The notes: generated by a model not told the origin, from the sequence alone. DNA of 39,399 nucleotides from an uncultured Thioclava sp. (GCF_913064665.1 NZ_CAJYBT010000035.1:1-39399), one strand, 5' to 3'; counted from the stretch's first letter, positions 8,008 to 17,469 are shown. Numbers and translations: made by a program.

Positions 8008-9312
8008 ATGTCTGCGCCCGTCCCTTCCGACAAGCCCCTGCGCCTCGGCATTGCGGGCCTTGGCACCGTGGGTATCGGCGTGGTCAAGATCGTGCAACGT
8101 CACGCTGACATGCTGGCCGCGCGCGCCGGACGCCCGGTGCAAATCACCGCCATCTCGGCGCGCGATCGCACCAAGAACCGCGATGCGGATCTGTCAAATT
8201 ACGCCTGGGAAAGCGACCCCGTGGCGCTGGCCATGCGCGACGATGTCGATGTGCTCGTCGAGGTGATGGGCGGTCATGAGGGCGCGGCCAAGGACGCTAC
8301 CGAAGCCGCGTTGCGCGCGGGCAAAGATGTCGTGACCGCCAACAAGGCGCTGCTGGCCCATCACGGGCAGGCGCTGGCCGAACTGGCCGAGGACCTGAAT
8401 CGCGCGATCCGCTTTGAGGCGGCCGTGGCGGGGGGCATTCCGGTCATCAAGGTGCTCACCGAGGGGCTCGCAGGCAATGCGATGCGCCGGGTGATGGGCG
8501 TGATGAACGGCACCTGCAACTACATCCTGACCCGGATGGAAGAGGCCGGTCTGCCCTATGACACGGTCTTCGAAGAGGCCCGTCAACTGGGCTACCTTGA
8601 GGCCGATCCGAACCTTGACGTGGGCGGCATTGACGCAGGCCACAAGCTTGCAATCCTTGCTGCGATTGCCTTTGGCACGCAGGTCAGCTTTGACAATGTG
8701 GTGCTGGAAGGGATCGGGCGTATCTCGATCGACGACATTCGGCGCGCCGGGGATTTGGGCTATAAAATCAAGCTTCTGGGCGTTGCGCAGATGACCGGAC
8801 GCGGGTTGGAGCAGCGCATGACCCCCTGCCTCGTGCCCTCTTCCTCGCCGCTCGGGCAGCTCACGGGCGGCACCAATATGGTCGTGCTTGAGGGCGATGC
8901 GGTCGGCCAGATCGTGCTGCGCGGCGCGGGTGCGGGTGAAGGCCCGACCGCTAGCGCCGTGATGGGCGATGTGATGGATCTGGCGCGCGGCTTGCGCCTG
9001 CCGACCTTTGGCCAACCGGCTGGCAGTCTGATGCAGGCTACCCCCGCCGTGACCTCTGTTCCCGCGCCGTATTATCTACGCCTGCAACTGGCCGACAAGC
9101 CGGGCGCATTGGCCAAGGTGGCGACAATCTTGGGCGAATCGGGCGTGTCGATCAGCCGGTTGCGCCAATATGGCCATGCCGATACCTCGGCACCGGTGTT
9201 GATCGTGACCCATAAGACCACGCGGGACGCAATCGACCACGCTCTTGCCGCCCTCCCCGCCACCCGCGTCGTCGAGGGCGAACCGGTCGCGATCCGGATC
9301 GAGGAACTGTAA
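8008..9312 (+). CDS. hom: homoserine dehydrogenase
   Basis: 434 residues, the normal size for the monofunctional enzyme with a regulatory C-terminus. It reduces aspartate semialdehyde to homoserine in the threonine/methionine branch. The nucleotide fold is at the N-terminus (LGIAGLGTVGIGVV, 13-26). The substrate-binding core has VTANKALLAHHG, AAVAGGIPVIK, GVMNGTCNYIL and EADPNLDVGGIDAGHKLAIL. An ACT domain starts near 353 (YYLRLQLADKPGALAKVATIL) and probably senses threonine. The start at 8008 has ACGAGG upstream and begins the conserved part. Confidence 0.97.
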   Translation: MSAPVPSDKPLRLGIAGLGTVGIGVVKIVQRHADMLAARAGRPVQITAISARDRTKNRDADLSNYAWESDPVALAMRDDVDVLVEVMGGHEGAAKDATEAALRAGKDVVTANKALLAHHGQALAELAEDLNRAIRFEAAVAGGIPVIKVLTEGLAGNAMRRVMGVMNGTCNYILTRMEEAGLPYDTVFEEARQLGYLEADPNLDVGGIDAGHKLAILAAIAFGTQVSFDNVVLEGIGRISIDDIRRAGDLGYKIKLLGVAQMTGRGLEQRMTPCLVPSSSPLGQLTGGTNMVVLEGDAVGQIVLRGAGAGEGPTASAVMGDVMDLARGLRLPTFGQPAGSLMQATPAVTSVPAPYYLRLQLADKPGALAKVATILGESGVSISRLRQYGHADTSAPVLIVTHKTTRDAIDHALAALPATRVVEGEPVAIRIEEL

Positions 9313-9376
9313 GCCGCGTCAAGCGCACCAAAACCGCCGAGCGGGCGCGCCGTTAGCGTTCACAGGGTTGCTCTTG

Positions 9377-9404
9377 CGCGCACGGAGGGGTTTACCTGTG
9401 CGCG
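9377..9404 (+). promoter_or_regulatory. stem-loop in the hom-glpX spacer
   Basis: CGCGCAC (9377-9383) pairs with GTGCGCG (9398-9404), and inside the loop AGG/CCT can pair again past a 2-base bulge. It lies about 35 bases before the glpX ATG and could separate hom from glpX transcripts or act in the glpX leader. It has no T run, so termination is uncertain. Confidence 0.35.
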
Positions 9405-9438
9405 ATCGATAACGCCCTAGGCAATCAGGAAGATACAG

Positions 9439-10404
9439 ATGACCCCTCCGAGTGACTTCAATGACCGCATGCTCTCATTGGGCCTTGCCCGCGTCTCTGA
9501 GGCGGCGGCGCATGCCTCGGCCGATCTGATCGGGCGTGGCGATGAGAAAGCGGCCGATCAGGCGGCGGTGAACGCGATGCGCGAACAGCTTAACAAGCTG
9601 GACATCCGCGGCACCGTGGTGATCGGTGAGGGCGAGCGCGACGAAGCCCCGATGCTGTTTATCGGCGAAGAAGTCGGCGCAGGCACTGGCCCGGAGGTCG
9701 ATATTGCGCTGGATCCGCTCGAAGGCACCACGCTGACGGCTAAGGACATGCCCAACGCGCTGACCGTGATCGCGATGGCGCCGCGCGGCTCGCTGCTACA
9801 TGCACCCGATGTGTATATGGAAAAGCTCGCGATCGGGCCGGGCTATGAAAAAGACGTCGTCAGCCTCGATATGAGCCCGACCGAGCGGATCGAAGCTTTG
9901 GCGCGCGCGCAAGGGGTCGAACCCAAGAATATCGCGGTCTGCATTCTGGATCGCCCGCGCCACGAGGACATGATCGCCGAAGTGCGCAGCACCGGTGCCA
10001 AAATCCGCCTGATCACCGATGGCGACGTGGCCGGCGTGATCCATTGCGCCGAGCCCGATTTTACCGGGATTGATATGTATATGGGGTCCGGTGGCGCGCC
10101 CGAGGGCGTTCTGGCGGCCTCGGCGCTGAAATGCATGGGCGGGCAGATGTGGGGCAAGCTATTGTTTCGCAACGATGACGAGCGCGGCCGCGCCCGCAAG
10201 GCCGGGATCACCGATCTCGACAAAATCTACACCCGCGACGACATGGTGCGCTCGGATGTGATCTTTGCGGCAACCGGCGTAACCGACGGCTCGATCGTCA
10301 AGGGAGTCAAGCGCGAGCCGACCTATATCGAAACCGAAACGATGTTGATGCGCTCAAAAACCGGGTCGCTGCGCCGGATGATCTATCGCAACCCGGTGCG
10401 GTAA
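9439..10404 (+). CDS. glpX: class II fructose-1,6-bisphosphatase
   Basis: 321 residues, standard GlpX length. It hydrolyses fructose-1,6-bisphosphate (often also sedoheptulose-bisphosphate) in gluconeogenesis. Seen: VVIGEGERDEAPML (about 60-73), the metal/phosphate motif ALDPLEGTTLTAKD (about 91-104), LITDGDVAGVI (about 192-202) and GSGGAPEGVLAASALKCMGG (about 216-235). The ribosome site AGGAAG sits 8 bases before the ATG. It lies downstream of hom and ends in a strong terminator shared with sufE. Confidence 0.97.
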   Translation: MTPPSDFNDRMLSLGLARVSEAAAHASADLIGRGDEKAADQAAVNAMREQLNKLDIRGTVVIGEGERDEAPMLFIGEEVGAGTGPEVDIALDPLEGTTLTAKDMPNALTVIAMAPRGSLLHAPDVYMEKLAIGPGYEKDVVSLDMSPTERIEALARAQGVEPKNIAVCILDRPRHEDMIAEVRSTGAKIRLITDGDVAGVIHCAEPDFTGIDMYMGSGGAPEGVLAASALKCMGGQMWGKLLFRNDDERGRARKAGITDLDKIYTRDDMVRSDVIFAATGVTDGSIVKGVKREPTYIETETMLMRSKTGSLRRMIYRNPVR

Positions 10405-10424
10405 GACGCGCCGCTTGCAACGTC

Positions 10425-10450
10425 AAAAGGGGCCGCACGGCCCCTTTTTT
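10425..10450. terminator. bidirectional terminator between glpX and sufE
   Basis: AAAAGGGGCC (10425-10434), loop GCAC, GGCCCCTTTT (10439-10448) plus two more T. The stem is flanked by A and T tracts, so it can end transcripts from both convergent genes. Confidence 0.93.
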
Positions 10451-10460
10451 CATGCCCGGT

Positions 10461-10889
10461 TCAGGCGCTGGCGGCCTCGGCGGCGAGCAAACGAATCCGC
10501 TCGATCATTGCGCGCAGCCCGTTCGAGCGTTGCGCCGACAGGTGATCGTTCAACCCCAGCCGCGCCAATTCCGCAGGCGCGTCAACCGCGCCAACCTGCG
10601 TCACGCTCAGACCCGAATAGAGCGCATGCAGGATCGCGATCAGCCCCTGCACGATCATTGCATCGCTTTCGCCTTCAAAATCGAACCGCGCATCGGGGCC
10701 GGTGCCAGAAATCCGTGGCAGCAGCCAAACCTGACTGGCACAGCCATGCACCTTGGTCGCGGGCACTTTGACCGCCTCGTCCAACCCGGGCAATTCGCGC
10801 CCCAGCTCGATCACATGGCGATAGCGGTCCTCCCAGTCGTCGAGAAATTCAAAGGTCTCGGCAATCTCTTCAAACGCTTCGCGGGCCAT
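10461..10889 (-). CDS. sufE: SufE family cysteine desulfuration accessory protein
   Basis: 142 residues, typical SufE. It accepts sulfur from the SufS desulfurase as a persulfide and passes it to Fe-S assembly. The acceptor cysteine is C50 in KVHGCASQVW, and the SufE start motif ETFEFLDDWEDRYRHVIELGREL (11-33) is clear. The start at 10889 (MAREAF) is chosen by conservation; the frame is open further upstream without a good ribosome site. It is stand-alone here, apart from any suf operon, which is common in this group. Confidence 0.93.
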   Translation of the reverse strand: MAREAFEEIAETFEFLDDWEDRYRHVIELGRELPGLDEAVKVPATKVHGCASQVWLLPRISGTGPDARFDFEGESDAMIVQGLIAILHALYSGLSVTQVGAVDAPAELARLGLNDHLSAQRSNGLRAMIERIRLLAAEAASA

Positions 10890-11012
10890 CACGGGGTTCC
10901 TTGCATCAACTCGAGGCTCTTGGGTAACGCGCGCAGCCGCCTGCGTCCAGACGCGGCTTTTCAAAAGCAGCGTGATCGGCTACCAGAGGTCTTGGACAGC
11001 TTCGGAGCGACC

Positions 11013-11510
11013 ATGAACAAAGCCCTGATTGCGGCACTTGCCTTGACTCTTGCCACCGCTGGCTGCGGCACCATTCGCGGCAGCAAACTCAACCCGTTCA
11101 ACTGGTTTGGCAGAAGCCAGCCAGAGGCGCAGACGACGCTGGCGCCCAAGGGCGGCTACCCCGATCAAATCGGCAAGCCCTGGCAGCAGCCGGTCGCGCA
11201 GGTGATCAGCCTGAGCGTGGATAAGGCCCCATCGGGCGCGATTGTCACCGCGATGGGCCTGCCCCCGACGCAAGGCTATTGGCAAACCGATCTGGTCGCG
11301 CTCAATAACGGCGAACCCGATGCGAATGGCACGATAACCTATCGCTTCATGCTGACGCCGCCCGCAGCGGACAGTGCAGATGCGCGCCGTGTGTCGACGC
11401 AGCAATCGCGCGAAGTTTCTGCCGCCACGTTCATCAGCAACTACAAGCTGGAAACTGTGCGTAAGATCGTGGTTGAGGGTGCAAATAACGCACGCTCGGT
11501 GCGCCGCTAA
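11013..11510 (+). CDS. conserved hypothetical lipoprotein
   Basis: 165 residues with a CGGAGCG ribosome site. A lipoprotein signal with lipobox ATAGC (Cys18) is followed by GTIRGSKLNPFNWFG, which I remember as recurrent in roseobacter envelope proteins of unknown function. The mature part contains a beta-rich domain (PVAQVISLSVDKAPSGAIVTA, about 60-80; YRFMLTPP about 110-118) and ends in a basic tail. It is divergent from sufE and convergent with rnd. No partner is evident, and I give no function. Confidence 0.8.
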   Translation: MNKALIAALALTLATAGCGTIRGSKLNPFNWFGRSQPEAQTTLAPKGGYPDQIGKPWQQPVAQVISLSVDKAPSGAIVTAMGLPPTQGYWQTDLVALNNGEPDANGTITYRFMLTPPAADSADARRVSTQQSREVSAATFISNYKLETVRKIVVEGANNARSVRR

Positions 11511-11538
11511 GCGTCACGCCCAAACGTCTTGCTTAAGT

Positions 11539-11557
11539 AGCGCCGTCACCCGGCGCT
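11539..11557. terminator. hairpin between convergent lipoprotein gene and rnd
   Basis: AGCGCCG (11539-11545) pairs with CGGCGCT (11551-11557) around TCACC. It overlaps the last base pairs of rnd. There is no strong T run, so it is a possible weak bidirectional terminator. Confidence 0.45.
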
Positions 11558-12719
11558 ACAGATCGACCAGTTCGACCGCGCCACTGCGCGCGGTCAGCCC
11601 GACCTCGCCCTTGGCCAATCGCAGCGCATCATGGCCAAACACCTCGGCGCGCCAGCCCTGCAGCGCAGCGACATCGCGTTTGCCTGCCGCGATCCGATCC
11701 AGATCCGCAGAGTTTGCGATCAGCTTGGCCGCCACGCCCGTCTCTTGCGATTTCGCCTTGAGCAGCACGCGCAAAAGATCGGCCAAGGCAGTATCGACCT
11801 GCAATTGCTGGCCCTGATCCGAGACGCGCGGCAACGAATCCTGCGGGGCCTCCAGCGCTTCTTTCACAGCCGTCATGATCCCCTCGGCAATCTCACCGCG
11901 CCGAGCCTCGCGCAGCAGCAGGCGCGACCGGCTGAGGTCATCTAGCGTGACAGGCTTGGTCGAGGCCAATTCCAGCAGCGCATCATCCTTGAAAATGCGC
12001 GAGCGCGGAATGTTGCGGTTTTGCGCATAGCCTTCGCGGAACTGCGCGAGCGCGCGCACGATACCCAAGAATCGGGCCGAACTGGTGCGCGTTTTGACCC
12101 GCTGCCACGCCTCTTCGGGGCGGTTGATATAGGTCTCGGGGTTCAGAAGAACCGCTTCTTCCTCTTCGACCCACGCGTCGCGCCCGGACTCCTTGAGCTG
12201 CGTTGCGAGGAACTCATAAATCTGGCGCAGATGGGTGACATCGGCGATCGCATATTTCTTTTGCGCCTCGGTCAGCGGGCGGCGCGACCAATCGGTGAAG
12301 CGCGACGATTTATCCAGCGATTCCTTGGCGATCTTGCGCACCAGCGTCTCATAGCCCACCTGCTCGCCAAAGCCGCAGACCATCGCGGCAATCTGGGTGT
12401 CAAACAGCGGATCGGGAAAGACATTGCCCTCGATGAAGAAAATCTCAAGATCCTGACGCGCGGCGTGAAACACTTTGACCGTCGCCTTGTGACGAAACAG
12501 ATCATAAAGCGGCTCGAGCGAAAGATCGGCAGAGAGCGGATCGACAAGCACCGCCTCACCCTCTTGGCCATCGCGGTCTGGCAGGGCCATTTGCACAAGG
12601 CACAGTTTGGACCAATACGTCCGCTCGCGCAGAAATTCGGTGTCGATGGTGACGTAAGGCTCTGACTTCGCCTTTTCGCAATAGGCCGCGAGGGCGTCGG
12701 TCGTAGTGATGGTCTGCAT
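11556..12719 (-). CDS. rnd: ribonuclease D
   Basis: 387 residues, normal RNase D length. This 3'-5' exoribonuclease takes part in tRNA 3'-end maturation. The DEDDy exonuclease core is seen as VTIDTEFLRE (D26, E28), VKVFHAARQDLEIFF (second Asp, about 87) and KKYAIADVTHLRQIY (Tyr and Asp of the last motif). HRDC-type helical domains follow from about 205 to the end. The start at 12719 begins the conserved MQTITTTDAL. The gene follows purN on the same strand after 129 bases. Confidence 0.95.
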   Translation of the reverse strand: MQTITTTDALAAYCEKAKSEPYVTIDTEFLRERTYWSKLCLVQMALPDRDGQEGEAVLVDPLSADLSLEPLYDLFRHKATVKVFHAARQDLEIFFIEGNVFPDPLFDTQIAAMVCGFGEQVGYETLVRKIAKESLDKSSRFTDWSRRPLTEAQKKYAIADVTHLRQIYEFLATQLKESGRDAWVEEEEAVLLNPETYINRPEEAWQRVKTRTSSARFLGIVRALAQFREGYAQNRNIPRSRIFKDDALLELASTKPVTLDDLSRSRLLLREARRGEIAEGIMTAVKEALEAPQDSLPRVSDQGQQLQVDTALADLLRVLLKAKSQETGVAAKLIANSADLDRIAAGKRDVAALQGWRAEVFGHDALRLAKGEVGLTARSGAVELVDL

Positions 12720-12848
12720 GGCGCGCTTTCGCAATGGAACGCGGGGTCATCCCGCAAGGTCTTTTTCCTTTAGACGGGCGCGCGCGAAATGAAAAGCACC
12801 GTGGAGACGCCGATCCCGCAGCCGTGGCGCGAAAGCCGCGGATGGGGG

Positions 12849-13439
12849 CTACATGAACAGCGGTGTGCGATCGCCTTGGGCAAATCGGCGCAACACTGCC
12901 GGGTACAGGCGATGCTCCTGCACCAGCACCCGCGCGGCCAATGTTTCGGGCGTGTCACCCGGCGCAATAGCGACCCGCGCCTGGCCCAAAATCGGGCCGT
13001 CATCCAGCACGGGGGTGACTTCGTGCACGGTACACCCCGCCTCGGCATCGCCCGCCTCAAGTGCACGGGCATGGGTGTGCAGGCCGGGATATTTCGGCAA
13101 AAGCGAGGGGTGGATATTGAGCATCCGACCCGCGAAACGGCCCACAAAATCGGGCGTCAACACGCGCATGAACCCTGCCAGACAGACAATATCGGGCTGC
13201 GCTGCCAAGATCGGTTTCAGCAGCTCTGCCTCAAACGCGGCGCGATCCTTGCCATAGGGGCGGTGGTCAATCGCGGCCGTCGCCACGCCTAGGCGCGCGG
13301 CCTTTTGCAGCCCCGCCGCATTTGCATCATTGCTGGCGACAAGAACGGCGCGCGCAGGGTGATCGTCGCGCATGCTTTCAAGCAGCTTGATCATGTTCGA
13401 CCCGCCGCCTGAAATCAGGATCGCGACGCGCAAGGTCAC
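12849..13439 (-). CDS. purN: phosphoribosylglycinamide formyltransferase
   Basis: 196 residues. It transfers formyl from 10-formyl-THF to GAR in purine synthesis. Family motifs: [12 protein letters not shown] (5-16), the catalytic Asn-His pair in [18 protein letters not shown], and the catalytic Asp in [14 protein letters not shown]. The start is the GTG at 13439, which overlaps the purM stop as GTGA, so translation is coupled to purM. The order purM-purN is common in proteobacteria. Confidence 0.96.
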   Translation of the reverse strand: MTLRVAILISGGGSNMIKLLESMRDDHPARAVLVASNDANAAGLQKAARLGVATAAIDHRPYGKDRAAFEAELLKPILAAQPDIVCLAGFMRVLTPDFVGRFAGRMLNIHPSLLPKYPGLHTHARALEAGDAEAGCTVHEVTPVLDDGPILGQARVAIAPGDTPETLAARVLVQEHRLYPAVLRRFAQGDRTPLFM

Positions 13440-14482
13440 AGCAGCGACCCTGTATAGGCCACGCCCTGCCCGGCGCTCAGCGTGCCAATCCGCGTCACGG
13501 TTTCGCCCGCCTCCGCCAGCAGTGCCGAGATCGCATCGGCACGCGCGGGGTCAACCACAACGATCATCCCAATGCCGCAATTGAAGGTCTTGAGCAGTTC
13601 GCCCTCGGCCATGCCCGCTATTTCGGCCAGCCAGCGGAACACCGGGGGCAATTCCCAAGCGTCGAGGTCAATTTGCGCGCCCATGCCCTCGGGCAGAACG
13701 CGCGGCAGATTTTCGGTCAGCCCGCCGCCAGTGATATGGGCGAGCGCATGGACGCCGCCCGCGCGCACCGCCGCAAGCGTCTGCGTCACATACAGCCGAG
13801 TCGGGGCGAGCAAAGCCGCGCCAAGCGCGCCTTCAGCAAACGGGCAATCCGCGTCCCAGCGAAGGCCCGACATCTCAACCACTTTGCGCACGAAGGAATA
13901 CCCGTTGGAGTGCACCCCGTTCGAGGCCAGCCCCAGCAGCACATCGCCCTCGGCCACGCCTGCGGGCAGGTCGCTGCCACGTTCCATCGCGCCGACGGCA
14001 AAGCCCGCCAGGTCGAAATCACCCTTGTGATACATGCCCGGCATTTCCGCCGTCTCGCCGCCGATCAGCGCACACCCCGATTGCGCGCAGCCCTCGGCAA
14101 TGCCGTTGATGATTGCGGTGGCCTGATCCAGCTCCAGCTTGCCGGTCGCAAAATAATCTAGGAAAAACAGTGGCTCAGCACCTTGGCAGACCAGATCATT
14201 GACGCACATCGCCACCAGATCGATCCCGATCGTGTCGACATTGCCGGTATCGATCGCGATGCGCAGCTTGGTGCCCACGCCATCGGTCGCCCCCACGAGG
14301 ATCGGGTCGTTATACCCGGCGGCCTTGAGATCGAACAGCGCGCCGAACCCGCCCAGACCCGACATCGTGCCGGGGCGTTGCGTGCGCTTGGCGGCTGGCT
14401 TGATCCGCTCGACCAAAGCATTGCCTGCATCAATATCCACGCCCGCATCGGCATAGGTCAGGCCCGGTTTCTTATCGGTCAT
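13436..14482 (-). CDS. purM: phosphoribosylformylglycinamidine cyclo-ligase (AIR synthetase)
   Basis: 348 residues, the normal length. ATP-dependent ring closure of FGAM to AIR in purine synthesis. Seen: [19 protein letters not shown] (9-27), [12 protein letters not shown] (about 44-55), [14 protein letters not shown] (about 64-77), [14 protein letters not shown] (about 137-150) and [15 protein letters not shown] (about 250-264). The start at 14482 has GGAG about 10 bases upstream. It is the first gene of the purM-purN pair; 134 bases separate it from the divergent tRNA gene. Confidence 0.97.
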   Translation of the reverse strand: MTDKKPGLTYADAGVDIDAGNALVERIKPAAKRTQRPGTMSGLGGFGALFDLKAAGYNDPILVGATDGVGTKLRIAIDTGNVDTIGIDLVAMCVNDLVCQGAEPLFFLDYFATGKLELDQATAIINGIAEGCAQSGCALIGGETAEMPGMYHKGDFDLAGFAVGAMERGSDLPAGVAEGDVLLGLASNGVHSNGYSFVRKVVEMSGLRWDADCPFAEGALGAALLAPTRLYVTQTLAAVRAGGVHALAHITGGGLTENLPRVLPEGMGAQIDLDAWELPPVFRWLAEIAGMAEGELLKTFNCGIGMIVVVDPARADAISALLAEAGETVTRIGTLSAGQGVAYTGSLL

Positions 14483-14575
14483 GGCGGCGCTCTCCAAGAT
14501 GGGTCAACTGGGGCGCAGCCCTAGCGCAAGACCCGGGGTCAAGCAACGTCTGTTGGCCAAAAGCACGCCAAATTC

Positions 14576-14603
14576 TTGACGCCGCGTGCGCGCGTGATAG
14601 AGG
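14576..14603 (+). promoter_or_regulatory. candidate promoter of the CAU tRNA gene
   Basis: TTGACG (14576-14581) is a good -35. TAGAGG (14598-14603) at 16 bp is a weak -10; GATAGA slightly earlier is the alternative. It lies 13 bases before the tRNA. Confidence 0.4.
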
Positions 14604-14616
14604 GAGAGGCAATGGT

Positions 14617-14693
14617 GGGCCTGTAGCTCAATTGGTCAGAGCAGGGCGCTCATAACGCCTTGGTTGGGGGTTCGAGTCCCTCCGGGCCTACCA
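14617..14693 (+). tRNA. tRNA with CAT anticodon (probably tRNA-Ile2, otherwise elongator Met)
   Basis: A full cloverleaf of 77 bases with encoded CCA. The acceptor strands GGGCCTG (14617-14623) and CGGGCCT (14683-14689) contain G-T wobbles at positions 1-72 and 6-67. The anticodon CAT is at 14651-14653 in loop CTCATAA. The stem and CTTGGT variable region resemble tRNA-Ile2, whose C34 is changed to lysidine by TilS, more than elongator tRNA-Met. The first pair is closed, unlike an initiator. Confidence 0.9.
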
Positions 14694-14730
14694 GTATCGC
14701 CCCCTATTGCGGTGCGTCATCAATATATCC

Positions 14731-14905
14731 GTGGGAAAACCGCTCACCTCCGAAACACTCGCCCAGACAATTGGCGCCAACCCGGCTGTGATCCTGCGCA
14801 CGATGGCAGGGCTTCGTGAGACAAGTTGAGTGCGCTCAGGCAAAGGGCATGGCGGTGGGTGGCAAACGGATACTGCCCGACCTGTCGAAAAAGACTATGG
14901 CGACG
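14731..14905 (+). pseudogene. decayed Rrf2-family transcriptional regulator fragment
   Basis: The frame from 14731 reads PLTSETLAQTIGANPAVILRTMAGLRE and, after an in-frame TGA at 14827-14829, VRSGKGHGGGW. This matches the order of the winged-helix recognition region and wing of Rrf2 regulators (usually VTSE.LA...TNPVV.RRTMAGLRE.G.V.S.KGHGGGW). A frameshift follows: LPDLSKKTM is found one frame over from 14873. The N-terminal helix and the whole C-terminal half, including any cysteine cluster, are missing. A nonsense codon, a frameshift and truncation at both ends make it a dead remnant, lying 37 bases after the tRNA. Confidence 0.72.
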
Positions 14906-15039
14906 GAGAGCAAATCACAGCGCCGCCACAAATAAGCCCAACGAAAATCCCCATTGCTTTGCACAATAGTGATGTTAGTTGAGTCTCAAAGAACAAGTAT
15001 CCGAGCAGTAACCAGTTTTCTTTCAACAGATCTATCAAA

Positions 15040-15075
15040 CGGGATGATGTCCCGCTTGCCCCGCACTCTGGCGGG
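15040..15075 (+). promoter_or_regulatory. tandem small hairpins upstream of the RTX gene
   Basis: CGGGA-TGATG-TCCCG (15040-15054) and CCCGC-ACTCTG-GCGGG (15060-15075) lie back to back 57 bases before the RTX-Hint ATG. They may belong to its leader. The rest of 14906-15131 is AT-richer spacer in which I find no gene and no convincing promoter. Confidence 0.3.
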
Positions 15076-15131
15076 CCAGATGTGTCTGCGGATCACCAGG
15101 ATACTGCGCGCAACTTAAGGGCACCCGCGCA

Positions 15132-17351
15132 ATGGCGAGCACGTTTAACTGGATCTATCTGGACAGTTCGACCACCTTTATCGATCCGACCGAAGGCAAC
15201 TCCAGCATGGAGAATTACAATGCCTTCACCGGAACCACCTTCGGGACCGCCACCGCCCCCCTTTACCAACACATCACCTCGGCGACGACCGTTGACAATG
15301 GCGGCACCTCGGGCGCGCTGGATACCAATAACAACATCTCCAACGATCAGATCATCACCAATGTCGGCAATGGCACCGAAACGCTGATCTATGATGGTCT
15401 GGTCGTCTATAATGCCACGCTGACCTATGTCGATGGCACCACGGCAAACGTGTCCGCTGTGATCGTGCAAACGACGGATGGCAAAGTTTTCCTTGCGCCA
15501 GAGATGACCGCCAATGCCGATACCACCGCCTATGAGGCCAAGCCGATCCAGTCGATCCTGCTGAACAGCGCGACCAGCTATACCAACACCAACCTCGGCG
15601 CGGATCGCTATCAAACCGGCTTTGACGATGGCTATATCGACGGCACGTCGGGCGGCGACCTGATCAATAGCAGCTATGTAGAGCCGATCGCGAATGGCTC
15701 GGACAAGGTCGACAACAACGATGCCGGCCTGCCCGGCAGTTCGGGCAATGACGACTATATCCGCGCAGGCGGCGGCAATGACACCGTCTTGGCTGGTCTG
15801 GGCAATGATACGGTGATGGCGGGCACGGGCAATGATTCCGTCGATGGTGGCGCGGGCAACGACTCGCTTATGGGCGAGGCTGGCAATGACACGCTGATCG
15901 GTGGGGCAGGCAATGACACGCTGAACGGTGGCACAGGGGCCGATAGCCTTGTTGGTGGCGACGGTAATGACACGCTGATCGGCGGCGCGGATAATGACAC
16001 GCTTTCAGGCGATGCGGGTAACGACTCGCTTGATGGCGGCACCGGCAATGACAGCCTGCTGGGCGGTGTTGGCAACGACACGCTGCATGGTGGTGCGGGC
16101 GCGGATGTGCTGAACGGCGGCAGCGGCATGGACTACGCCGATTACACCGATAGCGGCGCAGGCGTGAACATCAACTTGGGCGCGGCTACCGCCTCGGGCG
16201 GGGATGCGGCGGGTGATACGCTGTCGGGCGTGGATGGGATTTATGGCTCGGCCTATGGCGACACTTTGGTGGGGTTTGACGGATTCTCGACCGACCCAAC
16301 CGACGGCTACACCAACGTCTTTTACGGCAATGGCGGCAATGACTACATCGACGGCGCGGGGGGCGATGACAGCCTTTATGGCGGCGCAGATAATGACACC
16401 GTGCTGGGCGGCGCGGGCAACGATCTTGTCGATGGTGGCAGCGGCAATGACAGCCTTGATGGTGGCGCAGGCAATGACATCGTGCTGGGTGGCGCGGGCA
16501 ATGACACGCTGACTGGCGGTGCGGGGGCTGACACGCTTTCGGGGGGCGATGATCAGGACACCTTCGTCAACCTGACCAATGGCGATGTCGTCGACGGGGG
16601 CGAGGGCGGCACCGATTTCGACACGCTTGATCTGCGCGACTGGGGCAAGGACCTCACGAATATCACCTTTGATCCGGGCAATCCCGAGAATGGCTCGGTC
16701 GAATTCCTCGACCCCTCGGGCAATGTCGTCGGCACGATGAGTTTCACTAATATCGAGCGCGTGATCCCCTGTTTCACGCCCGGCACGCGGATCGCAACGC
16801 TGCACGGAGAGCGCTTGGTCGAGGACCTCGAGGTCGGCGCGCGCGTGCTGACGCGCGACAATGGCTATCAGACGATCCGCTGGATCGGCAGACGCCACCT
16901 TAACCTGTGCGAACTGCGCGCCACGCCAGCGTTTTACCCGATGCGGATCGCGCCGGGCGCGCTTGGCCCCGACATGCCGATACGCGAAATGCGAGTATCG
17001 CCGCAGCATCGGCTGCTGTTGACCGGGCCGCGCGCGGAGTTGCTGTGCGGCGAGCCCGAGGCGCTGGCCGCCGCGCATCATCTGGACGGGCTGCCCGGGA
17101 TTGCGCGCGACGAAAGCGTGCAAGAGGTGATCTATATCCACCTGATGTTCGATCAGCATGAAATTCTGTCCTCGGACGGGCTGTGGAGCGAAAGCTACCA
17201 GCCCGGCGTTGCCACTCTGCGCGATATGGAGGACGGCCCCCGGCGCGAGCTGTTGATGTTATTCCCGGAATTGGCGGCAGGCATGCTTGCCTATCCGGCG
17301 GCGCGCCCGAGCCTGAAACGCTATGAGGCGCGACTGGTCCTTGCCGCCTAA
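15132..17351 (+). CDS. secreted RTX calcium-binding protein with C-terminal Hint domain
   Basis: 739 residues, acidic, no Sec signal peptide, as expected for type I secretion. Three parts can be seen. Residues 1-200 are a beta-rich, Thr/Asn-rich region of unknown fold. Residues about 203-335 and 399-478 are two blocks of Ca2+-binding nonapeptides (GGAGNDTLx). From about 550 there is a Hint_2 (hedgehog/intein-like) domain beginning [25 protein letters not shown], with the nucleophile Cys after Pro, [10 protein letters not shown] as the block B histidine, and [21 protein letters not shown] near the end. Hint domains can self-cleave after an N-S acyl shift, so the RTX part may be released or joined to another nucleophile; that is inference. 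No type I secretion genes are nearby. The start ATG has AAGGG 12 bases upstream. Confidence 0.9.
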   Translation: MASTFNWIYLDSSTTFIDPTEGNSSMENYNAFTGTTFGTATAPLYQHITSATTVDNGGTSGALDTNNNISNDQIITNVGNGTETLIYDGLVVYNATLTYVDGTTANVSAVIVQTTDGKVFLAPEMTANADTTAYEAKPIQSILLNSATSYTNTNLGADRYQTGFDDGYIDGTSGGDLINSSYVEPIANGSDKVDNNDAGLPGSSGNDDYIRAGGGNDTVLAGLGNDTVMAGTGNDSVDGGAGNDSLMGEAGNDTLIGGAGNDTLNGGTGADSLVGGDGNDTLIGGADNDTLSGDAGNDSLDGGTGNDSLLGGVGNDTLHGGAGADVLNGGSGMDYADYTDSGAGVNINLGAATASGGDAAGDTLSGVDGIYGSAYGDTLVGFDGFSTDPTDGYTNVFYGNGGNDYIDGAGGDDSLYGGADNDTVLGGAGNDLVDGGSGNDSLDGGAGNDIVLGGAGNDTLTGGAGADTLSGGDDQDTFVNLTNGDVVDGGEGGTDFDTLDLRDWGKDLTNITFDPGNPENGSVEFLDPSGNVVGTMSFTNIERVIPCFTPGTRIATLHGERLVEDLEVGARVLTRDNGYQTIRWIGRRHLNLCELRATPAFYPMRIAPGALGPDMPIREMRVSPQHRLLLTGPRAELLCGEPEALAAAHHLDGLPGIARDESVQEVIYIHLMFDQHEILSSDGLWSESYQPGVATLRDMEDGPRRELLMLFPELAAGMLAYPAARPSLKRYEARLVLAA
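15738..16136 (+). repeat. RTX nonapeptide repeat block 1
   Basis: About 14 consecutive 27-bp units encoding G-G-x-G-N-D-x-L/V-x. The DNA repeats GGCAATGACACG-like words with silent variation, so it is prone to slippage and recombination. A non-repeat segment (residues about 335-398) separates it from block 2. Confidence 0.9.
16326..16565 (+). repeat. RTX nonapeptide repeat block 2
   Basis: About nine 27-bp units of the same consensus (GNGGNDYID to GGDDQDTFV), just before the linker to the Hint domain. Confidence 0.88.
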
Positions 17352-17469
17352 GGACGAGGTGCGGGCGCGATCAGGGTTGCGCCGTGGGGCCTGCGTTCGA
17401 TAGACGCGATGGAAAGGATGGCGTGCAAGGCGCGCCCTGCCCCGTCTCACGCCGACCGCGAGGAGCCCC

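Noticed and set aside
12741-12755. GCGGG-GTCAT-CCCGC hairpin near the rnd start
   Set aside because: A short stem without a T run; no evidence that it is more than chance in GC-rich DNA.
15738-16565. CRISPR-like or minisatellite array
   Set aside because: The 27-bp periodicity is coding: each unit translates to a Ca2+-binding RTX nonapeptide in one frame.
16005-17159. Long open frame (384 codons) on the minus strand under the RTX-Hint gene
   Set aside because: It is the antisense shadow of repetitive GC-rich RTX DNA; the composition follows the plus-strand repeats and there is no ribosome site or domain.
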